Source: Chitinophagaceae bacterium (GTDB lineage Bacteria > Bacteroidota > Bacteroidia > Chitinophagales > Chitinophagaceae). From it: 11,110 nt of DNA. Where the stretch lies: contig JAGKWS010000126.1 of NCBI GenBank assembly GCA_021151685.1, forward strand, positions 1 through 11,110. The letters are read 5' to 3'. Shown in pieces: positions 1-6,286 of the stretch. The stretch's first letter is position 1. Each line of letters opens with the position of its first letter. The notes beneath the pieces are model-generated. The model made no database searches and was not told the DNA's origin. It worked only from the letters and a program-made list of their open reading frames with translations. The position numbers and the translations under genes are program-made.

Positions 1-74
1 AAAACCGAATGTCAAAGTCGCTCGTAAGTATATCTGTAAACACAAACAGAAACACTTAAAAACAACAACGGAAA

Positions 75-626
75 ATGAAACAACTGCTTTTTATCCCAAT
101 GCTGGCAGCGGCTGTGCTGGGAACTGTAAACAACACATGGGCTCAGAAAACAAAGATGGTAGGTGGTGCCGAAATGTACCCAACCAAAAACATTGTAGAG
201 AACGCCTTGAACTCTAAGGACCATACCACACTGGTGGCGGCTGTAAAGGCAGCCGGACTGGTAGAAACACTGATGGGAGCCGGACCATTTACGGTATTTG
301 CACCTACCAATGCAGCTTTCGATATGTTGCCGGCAGGTACAGTAAACACCCTGCTGAAACCCGAAAACAAAGGAACGCTGACCACAGTGCTCACCTACCA
401 TGTAGTGCCCGGCAAGCTGGACGCTAAAGCACTGATGGAAAAAGTGAAAGCAGGTGGTGGCAAAGCCATGCTGAAAACCGTACAGGGCAATGAGCTGACT
501 GTAATGGAAAAAGGAAAGAAATTGTGGATAATGGACGCTAAGGGCACCAAAACTATGGTAAGCATAGCCGATGTGTACCAAAGCAATGGGGTGATACATG
601 TAATAGACAAGGTGTTGATGCCCTAA
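75..626 (+). CDS. Secreted fasciclin (FAS1) domain protein
   Basis: A 183-residue exported protein made of one FAS1 domain, a fold found in cell-surface and matrix adhesion proteins. Residues 1-23 form a signal peptide: Lys near the N-terminus, a hydrophobic core, then Thr-Trp-Ala before Gln24. The FAS1 domain covers about residues 38-182. It shows the H1 motif TVFAPTNAAF (73-82), the central Tyr-His pair (108-109, in LTYHVVPG) and the closing strand NGVIHVID (171-178). The length is normal for a single-domain bacterial FAS1 protein, and no anchor or sorting domain follows. The ATG at 75 follows an A-rich leader without a Shine-Dalgarno sequence, as usual in Bacteroidota. The gene is monocistronic with a terminator 40 bp downstream. 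A weak -7-like box (TATATCTG, 29-36) lies upstream. The family call is secure; the ligand or partner cannot be read from the sequence. Confidence 0.95.
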   Translation: MKQLLFIPMLAAAVLGTVNNTWAQKTKMVGGAEMYPTKNIVENALNSKDHTTLVAAVKAAGLVETLMGAGPFTVFAPTNAAFDMLPAGTVNTLLKPENKGTLTTVLTYHVVPGKLDAKALMEKVKAGGGKAMLKTVQGNELTVMEKGKKLWIMDAKGTKTMVSIADVYQSNGVIHVIDKVLMP

Positions 627-667
627 CCTGTTGAGGTGGGCGATGTAGTGTGTGTGATAGGTGCATG

Positions 668-703
668 CCCGCTGGTGCTTGAGTGGTGCCAGCGGGTTTT
701 TTT
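668..703 (+). terminator. Intrinsic terminator of the FAS1 gene
   Basis: The perfect arms CCCGCTGG (668-675) and CCAGCGGG (689-696) can be extended inward by three more pairs, two of them G-T wobbles. Seven T residues (697-703) follow directly. The opposite strand has no T-run after the hairpin, so it should act on + transcripts only. Confidence 0.9.
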
Positions 704-725
704 GTGTCTCGTTCCAGCTTGCTAT

Positions 726-1118
726 TCAACAACCTGTAATATCTACCAACTGCTTCAGTTCGTACTGCATTGTATACGGTTTGCCGATCGGAAATTCGAA
801 ATCATACGGGTGCGCCGTGATGGAAATGTTACGATTATCGCCCTTGCGCAAAAGGTATAAAATGGCCGATTCATAGCCGCCGAATCGTTTCATATTTTCA
901 TCTAACCATGCTTGCAACCGCGAACCTGTAAGTGATGGTTCAAATGAATTGAAATACCACAAAGGCAACCCACGCCTGTGGTAATAAAACTCACCATACA
1001 AAGAGTCGGGCAATTCTACCCGCTGTTGAATACGGCAACCAGACAAACCTATAGTGACACATCGGGTCACCAACAAAGTTGTAGTAATGGGGCCGTGTAT
1101 AAGGTTGAATTGTGCCAT
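726..1118 (-). CDS. Small hypothetical protein, possible lipoprotein
   Basis: A 130-codon reading frame whose product I do not recognise. Composition favours a real protein: the second half is rich in Asp, Glu, Lys, Tyr and Phe with no low-complexity stretches (for example RLQAWLDENMKRFGG and AHPYDFEFPIGKPY). Near the N-terminus a short hydrophobic stretch ends in Leu-Ser-Gly-Cys (25-28). That fits a lipobox, which would make this a lipoprotein of about 100 residues, but Arg19 close before it leaves a short hydrophobic core. The frame opens just after an in-frame stop, so the start must be the ATG at 1118 or a later GTG or TTG. A weak promoter (TTTG at 1156-1159 and TACCTTAG at 1126-1133, spacer 22) lies between this frame and the tRNA terminator. 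Third codon positions look more A/T-rich than in neighbouring fabH. It could be a diverged or decaying gene. Confidence 0.5.
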   Translation of the reverse strand: MAQFNLIHGPITTTLLVTRCVTIGLSGCRIQQRVELPDSLYGEFYYHRRGLPLWYFNSFEPSLTGSRLQAWLDENMKRFGGYESAILYLLRKGDNRNISITAHPYDFEFPIGKPYTMQYELKQLVDITGC

Positions 1119-1155
1119 CCCGTCACTAAGGTATTACATAACCACCTCACCACCC

Positions 1156-1197
1156 CAAAAACAAAACAGCATCGCAAATGATTGCGATGCTGTTTTG
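1156..1197 (-). terminator. Terminator of tRNA-Cys: perfect 16-bp hairpin
   Basis: CAAAACAGCATCGCAA (1162-1177) is the exact reverse complement of 1182-1197, with a 4-nt loop. Read on the minus strand, the hairpin begins 1 nt after the tRNA discriminator base and is followed by a T-rich run down to 1156. No other gene ends here, so it terminates the tRNA transcript. Confidence 0.9.
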
Positions 1198-1268
1198 AGG
1201 TCGAAAGCGGATTCGAACCGCTGTAGCAGCTTTTGCAGAGCTGAGCCTAGCCACTCGGCCATCCGACC
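1198..1268 (-). tRNA. tRNA-Cys (anticodon GCA)
   Basis: The minus strand folds as a complete 71-nt cloverleaf. The acceptor stem pairs GGTCGGA with TTCGACC, including one G-T pair. The anticodon stem pairs CAGCT with AGCTG around the loop CTGCAAA, giving anticodon GCA (1234-1236). The variable loop is 4 nt. The T arm is AGCGG, loop TTCGAAT, then CCGCT. The discriminator base is U73, an identity element of tRNA-Cys. The 3' CCA is not encoded, so it must be added after transcription. The gene has its own promoter and terminator. Confidence 0.96.
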
Positions 1269-1277
1269 TTAGGAGCG

Positions 1278-1308
1278 CAAATGTAGTAAAAAAGTCTTTT
1301 TCTCCAAA
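1278..1308 (-). promoter_or_regulatory. Promoter of tRNA-Cys (TTTG, N19, TACATTTG)
   Basis: On the minus strand TTTG (1305-1308) is followed by a 19-bp spacer and TACATTTG (1278-1285). This is an exact match to the Bacteroidota -33/-7 consensus (TTTG and TAnnTTTG). The -7 box lies 9 bp before the mature tRNA 5' end at 1268, so the transcript should carry only a very short leader. Confidence 0.82.
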
Positions 1309-1348
1309 CAGTTTTTTACTTCATTTACGCATTTTTTTAGTGGTCATG

Positions 1349-2347
1349 TTACTGGCCGTCATAAGCCCAGCGTATATAGGTAGACCCCCACGTGAAGCCA
1401 CCGCCAAATGCCGCCAACACTATGTTGTCGCCCTTGCGCAGCTTGCTTTCCCACTCCCACAGGCATAGGGGCAGGGTGCCATTGGTAGTATTGCCAAAAC
1501 GCTCTATGTTCACCATTACTTTTTCGGTTGGTAGCTTCATACGGTCGGCAGTAGCACTTATAATGCGCAAATTGGCCTGGTGTGGTACCAGCCATGCCAC
1601 GTTCTCGGCAGTAAGGCCGTTACGCTCCATTATCTCGGCAGCTACATCGGCCATGTTTTTTACCGCAAACTTGAAGACCGTTTGCCCTTCCTGATACACA
1701 AAGTGCTCGCGGGCCATTACGGTTTCTATGCTCGCGGGCTTTACAGATCCACCAGCCTTTTGATGCAAATGCGCCCTGCCGGCACCGTCAGTTTTCAAGA
1801 TAGAGTCTATCAGGCCATAACCATCGGTATTGGGCTCCAGCAGCACAGCACCACCACCATCGCCAAAGATGATAGACGTGGTACGGTCTTCGTAGTTCAT
1901 GATAGAGCTCATTTTGTCTACCCCTACTACTATTACCTTCTTGTGGCGGCCTGTTTCTATAAATTGGGCACCTACGGTAAGGGCAAAAATGAAGCCACTA
2001 CAAGCCGCATTCAGGTCGTACCCCCAAGCGTTGGTCATACCTACCTTGTCGCATATTACATTGGCCGTGGCGGGGAACTGCATATCGGGCGTAGTAGTGG
2101 CACATATTACCATCTCTATCTCGGTAGCATCTATCCCTCTTTTTGCCAGCAGCACCTTTACGGCCTCTACTGCTATATCGCTCGATCCTCTGCCTTCGCC
2201 CTTCAGTATTCTGCGCTCCTTTATGCCGGTACGGCTTGTTATCCAGTCGTCCGTAGTGTCCATCATGGTTTCCAGCTCCGCATTCGTCAGCCGGTACTCA
2301 GGCACATATCCACCCACTGCGGTTATAGCAGCATGTATTTTCTGCAT
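1349..2347 (-). CDS. fabH: Beta-ketoacyl-ACP synthase III (FabH)
   Basis: This thiolase-fold enzyme starts fatty-acid synthesis by condensing an acyl-CoA (acetyl-CoA or a branched starter) with malonyl-ACP in the cytoplasm. Its 332 residues are the usual FabH length. The catalytic triad is intact: Cys116 in NAACSGF, His256 in VPHQANLR and Asn286 in RFGNTTNG. The N-terminal DDWITSRTGIKERR segment and the C-terminal AAFGGGFTWGS loop are also typical. The residues after the catalytic Asn read Thr-Thr-Asn-Gly-Thr rather than the common Thr-Ser-Ala-Ala-Ser. The gene is not beside plsX or rpmF, its frequent partners, so it could be a second FabH-type enzyme. The ATG at 2347 is 17 bp downstream of a -7 box. 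The kinase gene lies 98 bp upstream on the same strand, so readthrough from it is also possible. Confidence 0.95.
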   Translation of the reverse strand: MQKIHAAITAVGGYVPEYRLTNAELETMMDTTDDWITSRTGIKERRILKGEGRGSSDIAVEAVKVLLAKRGIDATEIEMVICATTTPDMQFPATANVICDKVGMTNAWGYDLNAACSGFIFALTVGAQFIETGRHKKVIVVGVDKMSSIMNYEDRTTSIIFGDGGGAVLLEPNTDGYGLIDSILKTDGAGRAHLHQKAGGSVKPASIETVMAREHFVYQEGQTVFKFAVKNMADVAAEIMERNGLTAENVAWLVPHQANLRIISATADRMKLPTEKVMVNIERFGNTTNGTLPLCLWEWESKLRKGDNIVLAAFGGGFTWGSTYIRWAYDGQ

Positions 2348-2364
2348 TTAAGAGAAGTTTGGCA

Positions 2365-2372
2365 CAAAATTA
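2365..2372 (-). promoter_or_regulatory. Putative -7 box upstream of fabH
   Basis: TAATTTTG on the minus strand matches TAnnTTTG and lies 17 bp before the fabH ATG. No good TTTG stands 19 bp upstream; the only nearby TTG leaves a 14-bp spacer. The call rests on the -7 box and its position. Confidence 0.5.
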
Positions 2373-2445
2373 TACCAAAGATGTTACAATGGTAACCACA
2401 CATCACATTATTAACAGACGGGTAGTCACATATTTGTCAGCTTTC

Positions 2446-3600
2446 TTATCGCTTCAGCACTATCCTGAAGGTGGTGCCCTTGCCCACTTCGCTGCTTTTT
2501 ACAAATATGAGCCCGTGGTGATAGGTGGTGATAATGCGCTTAGCCAGCGACAAGCCCAGCCCCCAGCCGCGTTTTTTGGTAGTAAAACCCGGTGCAAACA
2601 CCCGCTTCACCTGATGGGCGGGTATGCCCTTGCCGTTATCGGCCACATCTACCACTACCTGCGTTGGCTGGTTGGTAACGGTTATGTCTATCTTGCCCTC
2701 GCCCCCCATGGCATCCAGCGCATTGCGTATCAGGTTCTCCATCACCCAATCAAACAAGGGGCCGCTGATGTTTACCGGCACATCGGTATCGCTGGCATGC
2801 AGGGTTATGGCCACCTTTCTTGGGCTGCGCTTCTGCATATAGGCCACCATGTCTTGCAGGCGGGTTATCAGGTTCTCTACCTCCAGATTGGGGGCACTGC
2901 CCACCTTGCCAAAACGGTCGGCCACCAGCTTCAGCCTATCCAGGTCGTTTTGCATTTCTTTTATGGCCTCGGTATGGCCATGCTCGTCGCGCATCAGCTC
3001 CAGCCAGCCCTCCATAGAGCTCAGAGGGGTGCCCATTTGGTGGGCCGTTTCTTTAGATAGCCCTACCCACACCTGATTCTGCAAGCTGCGGTGGGCCGCA
3101 TTCAGTGCCAGTAACACCACTACCAGAAACAACACTATGATGCCAAGCTGCACGTACGGGAAGTAACGCAACTGCGTCAGCAGGTAACTTTCGCCATAGT
3201 ACACATAGTCTACCCCCGTACCATAGTCTACCGTTATCGGGTTGTGCTCGTCTTTGTAGGCTTCCAGTTGTTTGCGGGCATAGTCTTTGTCTTTGGCACT
3301 GCGGGTACTATCCAAATTTATTTTGTCTACAATATTGCCCTTGTCATCGGCAATAATGAGTGGTATGGTTTTGTTTTGCGCCATGGTGTTAATGGCCTTG
3401 GCGGTTTCGGGGTCGGTAGTATTGGTGGGGTTGCTCAGTATTTTCAGGGCTCCGGCTATTTCCTCTACTTTTCTGCGCTCCTCATCGGCCAGGCGCGATG
3501 CCAGCCTATTGGTATAATAGAGCGATGCACCTACTATCAGCAATGCCACCACAGCCAGATACGTCTTCCAATTCAGGTATTGCCGCATAATATTGGTCAT
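2446..3600 (-). CDS. Membrane sensor histidine kinase, orphan
   Basis: An inner-membrane two-component sensor kinase. Numbered from the ATG at 3600 (384 residues), transmembrane helix 1 is about 12-30 and helix 2 about 150-167, with a periplasmic domain of about 120 residues between them. The cytoplasmic phosphoacceptor box reads ETAHQMGTPLSS, with His187 as the predicted phosphorylation site. The ATPase domain has the N box (ENLIRNALDAM, about 288-298), the G1 box DNGKGIP (about 321-327) and the F/G2 segment FTTKKRGWGLGLSLAKR (about 339-355), so all catalytic motifs look intact. The frame is open to an earlier ATG at 3660, but the 20 extra residues are not signal-like and precede a normal start (MTNIMRQYLN). 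An ATG at 3588 is a third option. No response regulator gene is adjacent, so its partner and signal are unknown. Confidence 0.92.
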   Translation of the reverse strand: MTNIMRQYLNWKTYLAVVALLIVGASLYYTNRLASRLADEERRKVEEIAGALKILSNPTNTTDPETAKAINTMAQNKTIPLIIADDKGNIVDKINLDSTRSAKDKDYARKQLEAYKDEHNPITVDYGTGVDYVYYGESYLLTQLRYFPYVQLGIIVLFLVVVLLALNAAHRSLQNQVWVGLSKETAHQMGTPLSSMEGWLELMRDEHGHTEAIKEMQNDLDRLKLVADRFGKVGSAPNLEVENLITRLQDMVAYMQKRSPRKVAITLHASDTDVPVNISGPLFDWVMENLIRNALDAMGGEGKIDITVTNQPTQVVVDVADNGKGIPAHQVKRVFAPGFTTKKRGWGLGLSLAKRIITTYHHGLIFVKSSEVGKGTTFRIVLKR

Positions 3601-3731
3601 CAAATCGTTGTGAAGTTGGTGAAATAAGAGAACATACCCAAAAGGGCATGTCTCTGCCAACCATCTATATCCTGTCGTTTTTACTAAACGGCAACTACGT
3701 AAAAATATTATGATTTTGAGGGAATTACCAT

Positions 3732-3739
3732 TATTTTTG
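3732..3739 (+). promoter_or_regulatory. Putative -7 box of the small membrane protein gene
   Basis: TATTTTTG matches TAnnTTTG exactly and lies 22 bp before the ATG at 3762. A TATG (3709-3712) stands 19 bp upstream as a 3-of-4 match to the TTTG -33 box. Confidence 0.6.
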
Positions 3740-3761
3740 CGACAGCAACATTTTCAAATTC

Positions 3762-3980
3762 ATGAATACGCATCCGCAACATACCGGTTCAGAAATAGAT
3801 AACCCCAATGACATTGAGCTCAGTAAGCCTTCCAAATCGCGCTTTCTGTTTTTGTTATCTTTCTTCGGAATTTTCATTTTCGCTTGGTCTGGCTGTTACA
3901 ATCTTTGGGAACACAAGTATCAGTCTAATGCCGATGTAAAAGTTCCGGACAATACATTGTACGATCCGAAATACAAATAA
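3762..3980 (+). CDS. Small single-span membrane protein, unknown function
   Basis: A 72-residue protein that I do not recognise. It has a polar N-terminal segment rich in Asn, Pro and Ser (1-26) with a short basic patch (SKPSKSR), one hydrophobic helix (about residues 28-44, Phe/Leu/Ile-rich), then a tail of about 27 residues with Lys, Asp and Pro. The basic patch before the helix suggests the N-terminus stays in the cytoplasm and the tail is periplasmic. Ser-Gly-Cys at the end of the helix resembles a lipobox, but it lies too far from the N-terminus to be a normal signal peptide. Reality is supported by the TATTTTTG promoter box upstream, the ATG in an A/T-rich leader and a structured terminator-like region downstream. 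The kinase gene is divergent on the left. Confidence 0.72.
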   Translation: MNTHPQHTGSEIDNPNDIELSKPSKSRFLFLLSFFGIFIFAWSGCYNLWEHKYQSNADVKVPDNTLYDPKYK

Positions 3981-4009
3981 TTTCACTACCAAAGCGCATT
4001 ATTGCTGCT

Positions 4010-4073
4010 ATTACAACGCATCCACCGCAGGCCTATGCTGCTTTGCAGCTTGGGCCTGTATGTTGTTTGTAAT
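4010..4073 (+). other. Structured intergenic segment, possible terminator or leader
   Basis: The segment has nested complementarity. ATTACAA (4010-4016) pairs with TTGTAAT (4067-4073). Inside, CAGGCC (4028-4033) pairs with GGCCTG (4053-4058), and inside that GCTGC (4037-4041) pairs with GCAGC (4045-4049) around a TTT loop. A T-rich but broken run (TATGTTGTTTGT) follows the inner hairpin. It may terminate the small upstream gene or form a structured leader of the glycosyltransferase gene. No TAnnTTTG box is evident between it and position 4118. Confidence 0.5.
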
Positions 4074-4117
4074 AAAGTGGTTGCATACGCGTTTATACAG
4101 CAAAAGCATTCTTCCCT

Positions 4118-5167
4118 ATGATCTCGTGCCATCATGATACTGCCGTAGTGATACTGAGCTACAACGGTACCAAGTGGCATGAGTTGTTTTTGCCCCTTAT
4201 TGTAGCCCAAGCCCATACCGGCTACGATGTGGTTCTGGCCGACAATGCCTCTACCGATAATACCCTGCAATATGTGCAGGAACATTTTCCTACAGTAAAG
4301 ACGTTGCGCATAGAAGAGAACCACGGCTTTGCCAATGGTTACTATGAGGCACTGCGTAAAATAGACGCCAAATATTACATATTGCTGAGTGCCGACTTTG
4401 AGGTGACGGAAGGCTGGTTTCCCCCGCTGCACCGCGCCATGGAGGCCCGGCCCGATATGGCTGCCTGCCAACCCAAAATACGCTACTACCGCGAACGCGA
4501 TAAGTTTGAGTATGCGGGGGCCGGTGGTGGTTTTATGGACAAATATGGCTATCTCTTTTGCCGTGGGCGCATCTTCTTCGATATAGAAAAAGACCTTGGC
4601 CAGTACAACGATGATATAGAAGTCTTCTGGGCATCGGGCGGCTGCTTTATGGTACGGGCCGACCTCTACCACAAGGTAGGCGGGCTGGACAATGAGCTCT
4701 ATGCCCACATGGAAGAGGTGGACCTTTGCTGGCGACTAAAGAATGCCGGCTACCGTATAGGCTACATAGGGTCATCAACCGTATACCATGTGGGTGGTAG
4801 CGTTATAAGCTATGGCAGCCCTGCAAAACTGTACTACAACTTTCGCAACAATCTGGTACTGCTCATCAAAAACGAGAAGGGCTACAAACTGGTTTGGTTG
4901 TTCCCGCTCAGGCTGATGCTGGATGGTTTGGCCGGGTTAAGGCTGCTTGTAAAGGGCAATGTGAAAGAAATGCTCATCATCATTAAGGCGCACTTTCATT
5001 GCTACCGCGATCTGGGCAAGTGGCTGAAACGCCGCCGCGAAAATCAGGCACTCATTACCACCCGCAACGAAGAGGGCATATACCGCCGCAGCATAGTGTG
5101 GGACTACTTCTTGCTGCGCCGCAAGCTGTTTACCAAGCTGGGCTGGCAGCCCAGGAAGTTGGGGTAG
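4118..5167 (+). CDS. GT2-family glycosyltransferase (WbbL/rhamnosyltransferase-like)
   Basis: A 349-residue family 2 glycosyltransferase, a GT-A fold enzyme that transfers a sugar from a nucleotide-sugar donor to a growing glycan. The N-terminal strand VVILSYNGTKW (10-20) and the nucleotide-binding VVLADNASTDNT (38-49) are typical. Ser-Ala-Asp (91-93) stands where the metal-binding DXD motif is expected, so one Asp seems replaced. The segment SGGCFMVRADLYHKVGGLD (173-191) and Glu-Glu-Val-Asp (199-202, in MEEVDLCWRLKNAGY) are the acceptor and catalytic-base region of WbbL-like enzymes. The basic C-terminus (about 242-349) has two moderately hydrophobic, possibly membrane-associated stretches (246-266 and 282-296). 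It is not in a polysaccharide gene cluster, so donor and acceptor are unknown. The ATG at 4118 sets the first beta strand at residue 9, which is normal. Confidence 0.9.
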   Translation: MISCHHDTAVVILSYNGTKWHELFLPLIVAQAHTGYDVVLADNASTDNTLQYVQEHFPTVKTLRIEENHGFANGYYEALRKIDAKYYILLSADFEVTEGWFPPLHRAMEARPDMAACQPKIRYYRERDKFEYAGAGGGFMDKYGYLFCRGRIFFDIEKDLGQYNDDIEVFWASGGCFMVRADLYHKVGGLDNELYAHMEEVDLCWRLKNAGYRIGYIGSSTVYHVGGSVISYGSPAKLYYNFRNNLVLLIKNEKGYKLVWLFPLRLMLDGLAGLRLLVKGNVKEMLIIIKAHFHCYRDLGKWLKRRRENQALITTRNEEGIYRRSIVWDYFLLRRKLFTKLGWQPRKLG

Positions 5168-5209
5168 TTTTTACGTGTATTTCGTTATATCCTGTAGCAT
5201 ATAAACGAA

Positions 5210-5235
5210 TACAGGCAGCCACGAGACTGCCTGTA
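5210..5235. terminator. Hairpin between convergent genes, probable terminator
   Basis: TACAGGCAG (5210-5218) and CTGCCTGTA (5227-5235) form a perfect 9-bp stem with an 8-nt loop between the converging glycosyltransferase and yicC genes. No T-run follows directly on either strand; six T residues occur about 17 nt later on the + strand. The position supports a terminator role, but the tail is poor. Confidence 0.55.
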
Positions 5236-5263
5236 CACAATATCATTATCTCTTTTTTGCTTG

Positions 5264-6139
5264 CTACAATATATTCAGCACCTGTTCTTTTGCCTTTTCC
5301 AGTTCGTCCTTCATGTTGATGACGATTTGCTGAATGTCGGCATGGTTGGCTTTAGAGCCAAGGGTATTTATTTCGCGGCCTATTTCCTGTAATACAAAGT
5401 TCAGCTTGCGACCTATGGCCATGTCGTTCTCGCTGATGATGCTGTGAAAATAAGTACAGTGCTGCCGCAGGCGCATTTTCTCTTCCGAAAAGTCCATACG
5501 CTCCAGATAGTATATCATTTCCTGCTCCAGGCGGTTGCTGTCTATCTTTTCCTTGCTCACCATATCTTCCAGCCACTGGTTGATGCGGTTTCGTACCCGC
5601 TCTATGCGTTCGGCCTCAAAGGGCAATACTTTTTCGTGCAGGGCTTCTATGGTGGCTATACGGGCCGTTATGTCGCGTAGCAGGGCTTCACCTTCGTGGG
5701 CGCGGTGTGTCATCAGGTCGTCGGCTGCGGCTATAACCACGGTACGCACCTGTTCCCACTCTTCCTCGGGCATCACGTCCTGGTCGGCAGCTACCACCTC
5801 GGGCATACGCATCAGGGTAGATAGTACGTTGTCTTCGGCCAGTCCGGTTTTTTCGGCTATCTGCTTCATACCGTTGTAGTAGAAGACAGCCAAATCGGTA
5901 TTGATGACCATGGGCTTGGGCGCACCATCCTGCTTCACGGTTATGTTCAGGTCTATGGTGCCGCGCATCAGCTTGCTGGCCAGCAGCGAGCGTATGTCCA
6001 GCTCCCACGACCGCAGAATGGGGGGCAGCTTGGTATTCACATCAAACTGTTTGCCATTCAGTGCCTTCAGTTCCACCACTATCTGGCGGTGGTTCACTGT
6101 AGCTTCGGCCCTTCCAAAGCCGGTCATAGAGTACAACAT
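5264..6139 (-). CDS. yicC: YicC/YloC-family endoribonuclease
   Basis: A 291-residue cytoplasmic protein of the YicC family, whose members are metal-dependent endoribonucleases involved in RNA turnover. Both family domains are present. The N-terminal domain begins MLYSMTGFGRAEA and continues through VELKALNGKQFDV. The C-terminal DUF1732 domain (about 208-291) carries the signature stretches RLRQHCTYF, GRKLNFVLQEIGREINTLGS and the closing EKAKEQVLNI. The length is normal and no frame problem is seen. In many bacteria gmk (guanylate kinase) follows yicC; here a convergent glycosyltransferase follows instead. The start at 6139 places MLYSMTGFGR at the N-terminus, as in the family. A weak -7-like box (GACATTTG, 6165-6172, one mismatch) lies 25 bp upstream. 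Confidence 0.95.
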   Translation of the reverse strand: MLYSMTGFGRAEATVNHRQIVVELKALNGKQFDVNTKLPPILRSWELDIRSLLASKLMRGTIDLNITVKQDGAPKPMVINTDLAVFYYNGMKQIAEKTGLAEDNVLSTLMRMPEVVAADQDVMPEEEWEQVRTVVIAAADDLMTHRAHEGEALLRDITARIATIEALHEKVLPFEAERIERVRNRINQWLEDMVSKEKIDSNRLEQEMIYYLERMDFSEEKMRLRQHCTYFHSIISENDMAIGRKLNFVLQEIGREINTLGSKANHADIQQIVINMKDELEKAKEQVLNIL

Positions 6140-6267
6140 ATGCTAATTTCTACTGGTTTTGTCACAAATGTCGGGCAAATGAAATGATGTGTTTCCTTTT
6201 TCGCGAAAAAGTTGGTAAAAACGTCCTAAATCGTTAAAAATTGGCCCGTCTCCGGCCCGATTTTAGT

Positions 6268-6275
6268 TATTTTTG
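6268..6275 (+). promoter_or_regulatory. Putative -7 box of the envC-like gene
   Basis: TATTTTTG matches TAnnTTTG and lies 11 bp before the ATG at 6287. The nearest TTG (6241-6243) leaves a 24-bp spacer, so the -33 element is uncertain. Confidence 0.6.
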
Positions 6276-6286
6276 CCCCTATCGTC

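Noticed and set aside
1285..1320. AGTAAAAAA/TTTTTTACT hairpin as a fabH terminator
   Set aside because: The stem is A-T-rich and overlaps the tRNA-Cys promoter boxes, which explain the sequence better. A terminator role cannot be excluded.
1580..2395. A 271-codon plus-strand frame
   Set aside because: It lies antisense over fabH, which has an intact catalytic triad. Its composition (rich in Tyr, His and Cys) is that of a shadow frame.
3601..3660. A 20-residue N-terminal extension of the histidine kinase from the ATG at 3660
   Set aside because: The extension is not signal-like, and the ATG at 3600 gives a usual short cytoplasmic start before transmembrane helix 1.
3674..3692. GTCGTTT/AAACGGC hairpin between the kinase and small membrane protein genes
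   Set aside because: It has seven pairs with one wobble, three of them A-T, in an A/T-rich promoter region. This is easily expected by chance.
3986..4708. A 240-codon minus-strand frame
   Set aside because: It is antisense to the glycosyltransferase and crosses the structured intergenic segment. No protein motif is recognisable.
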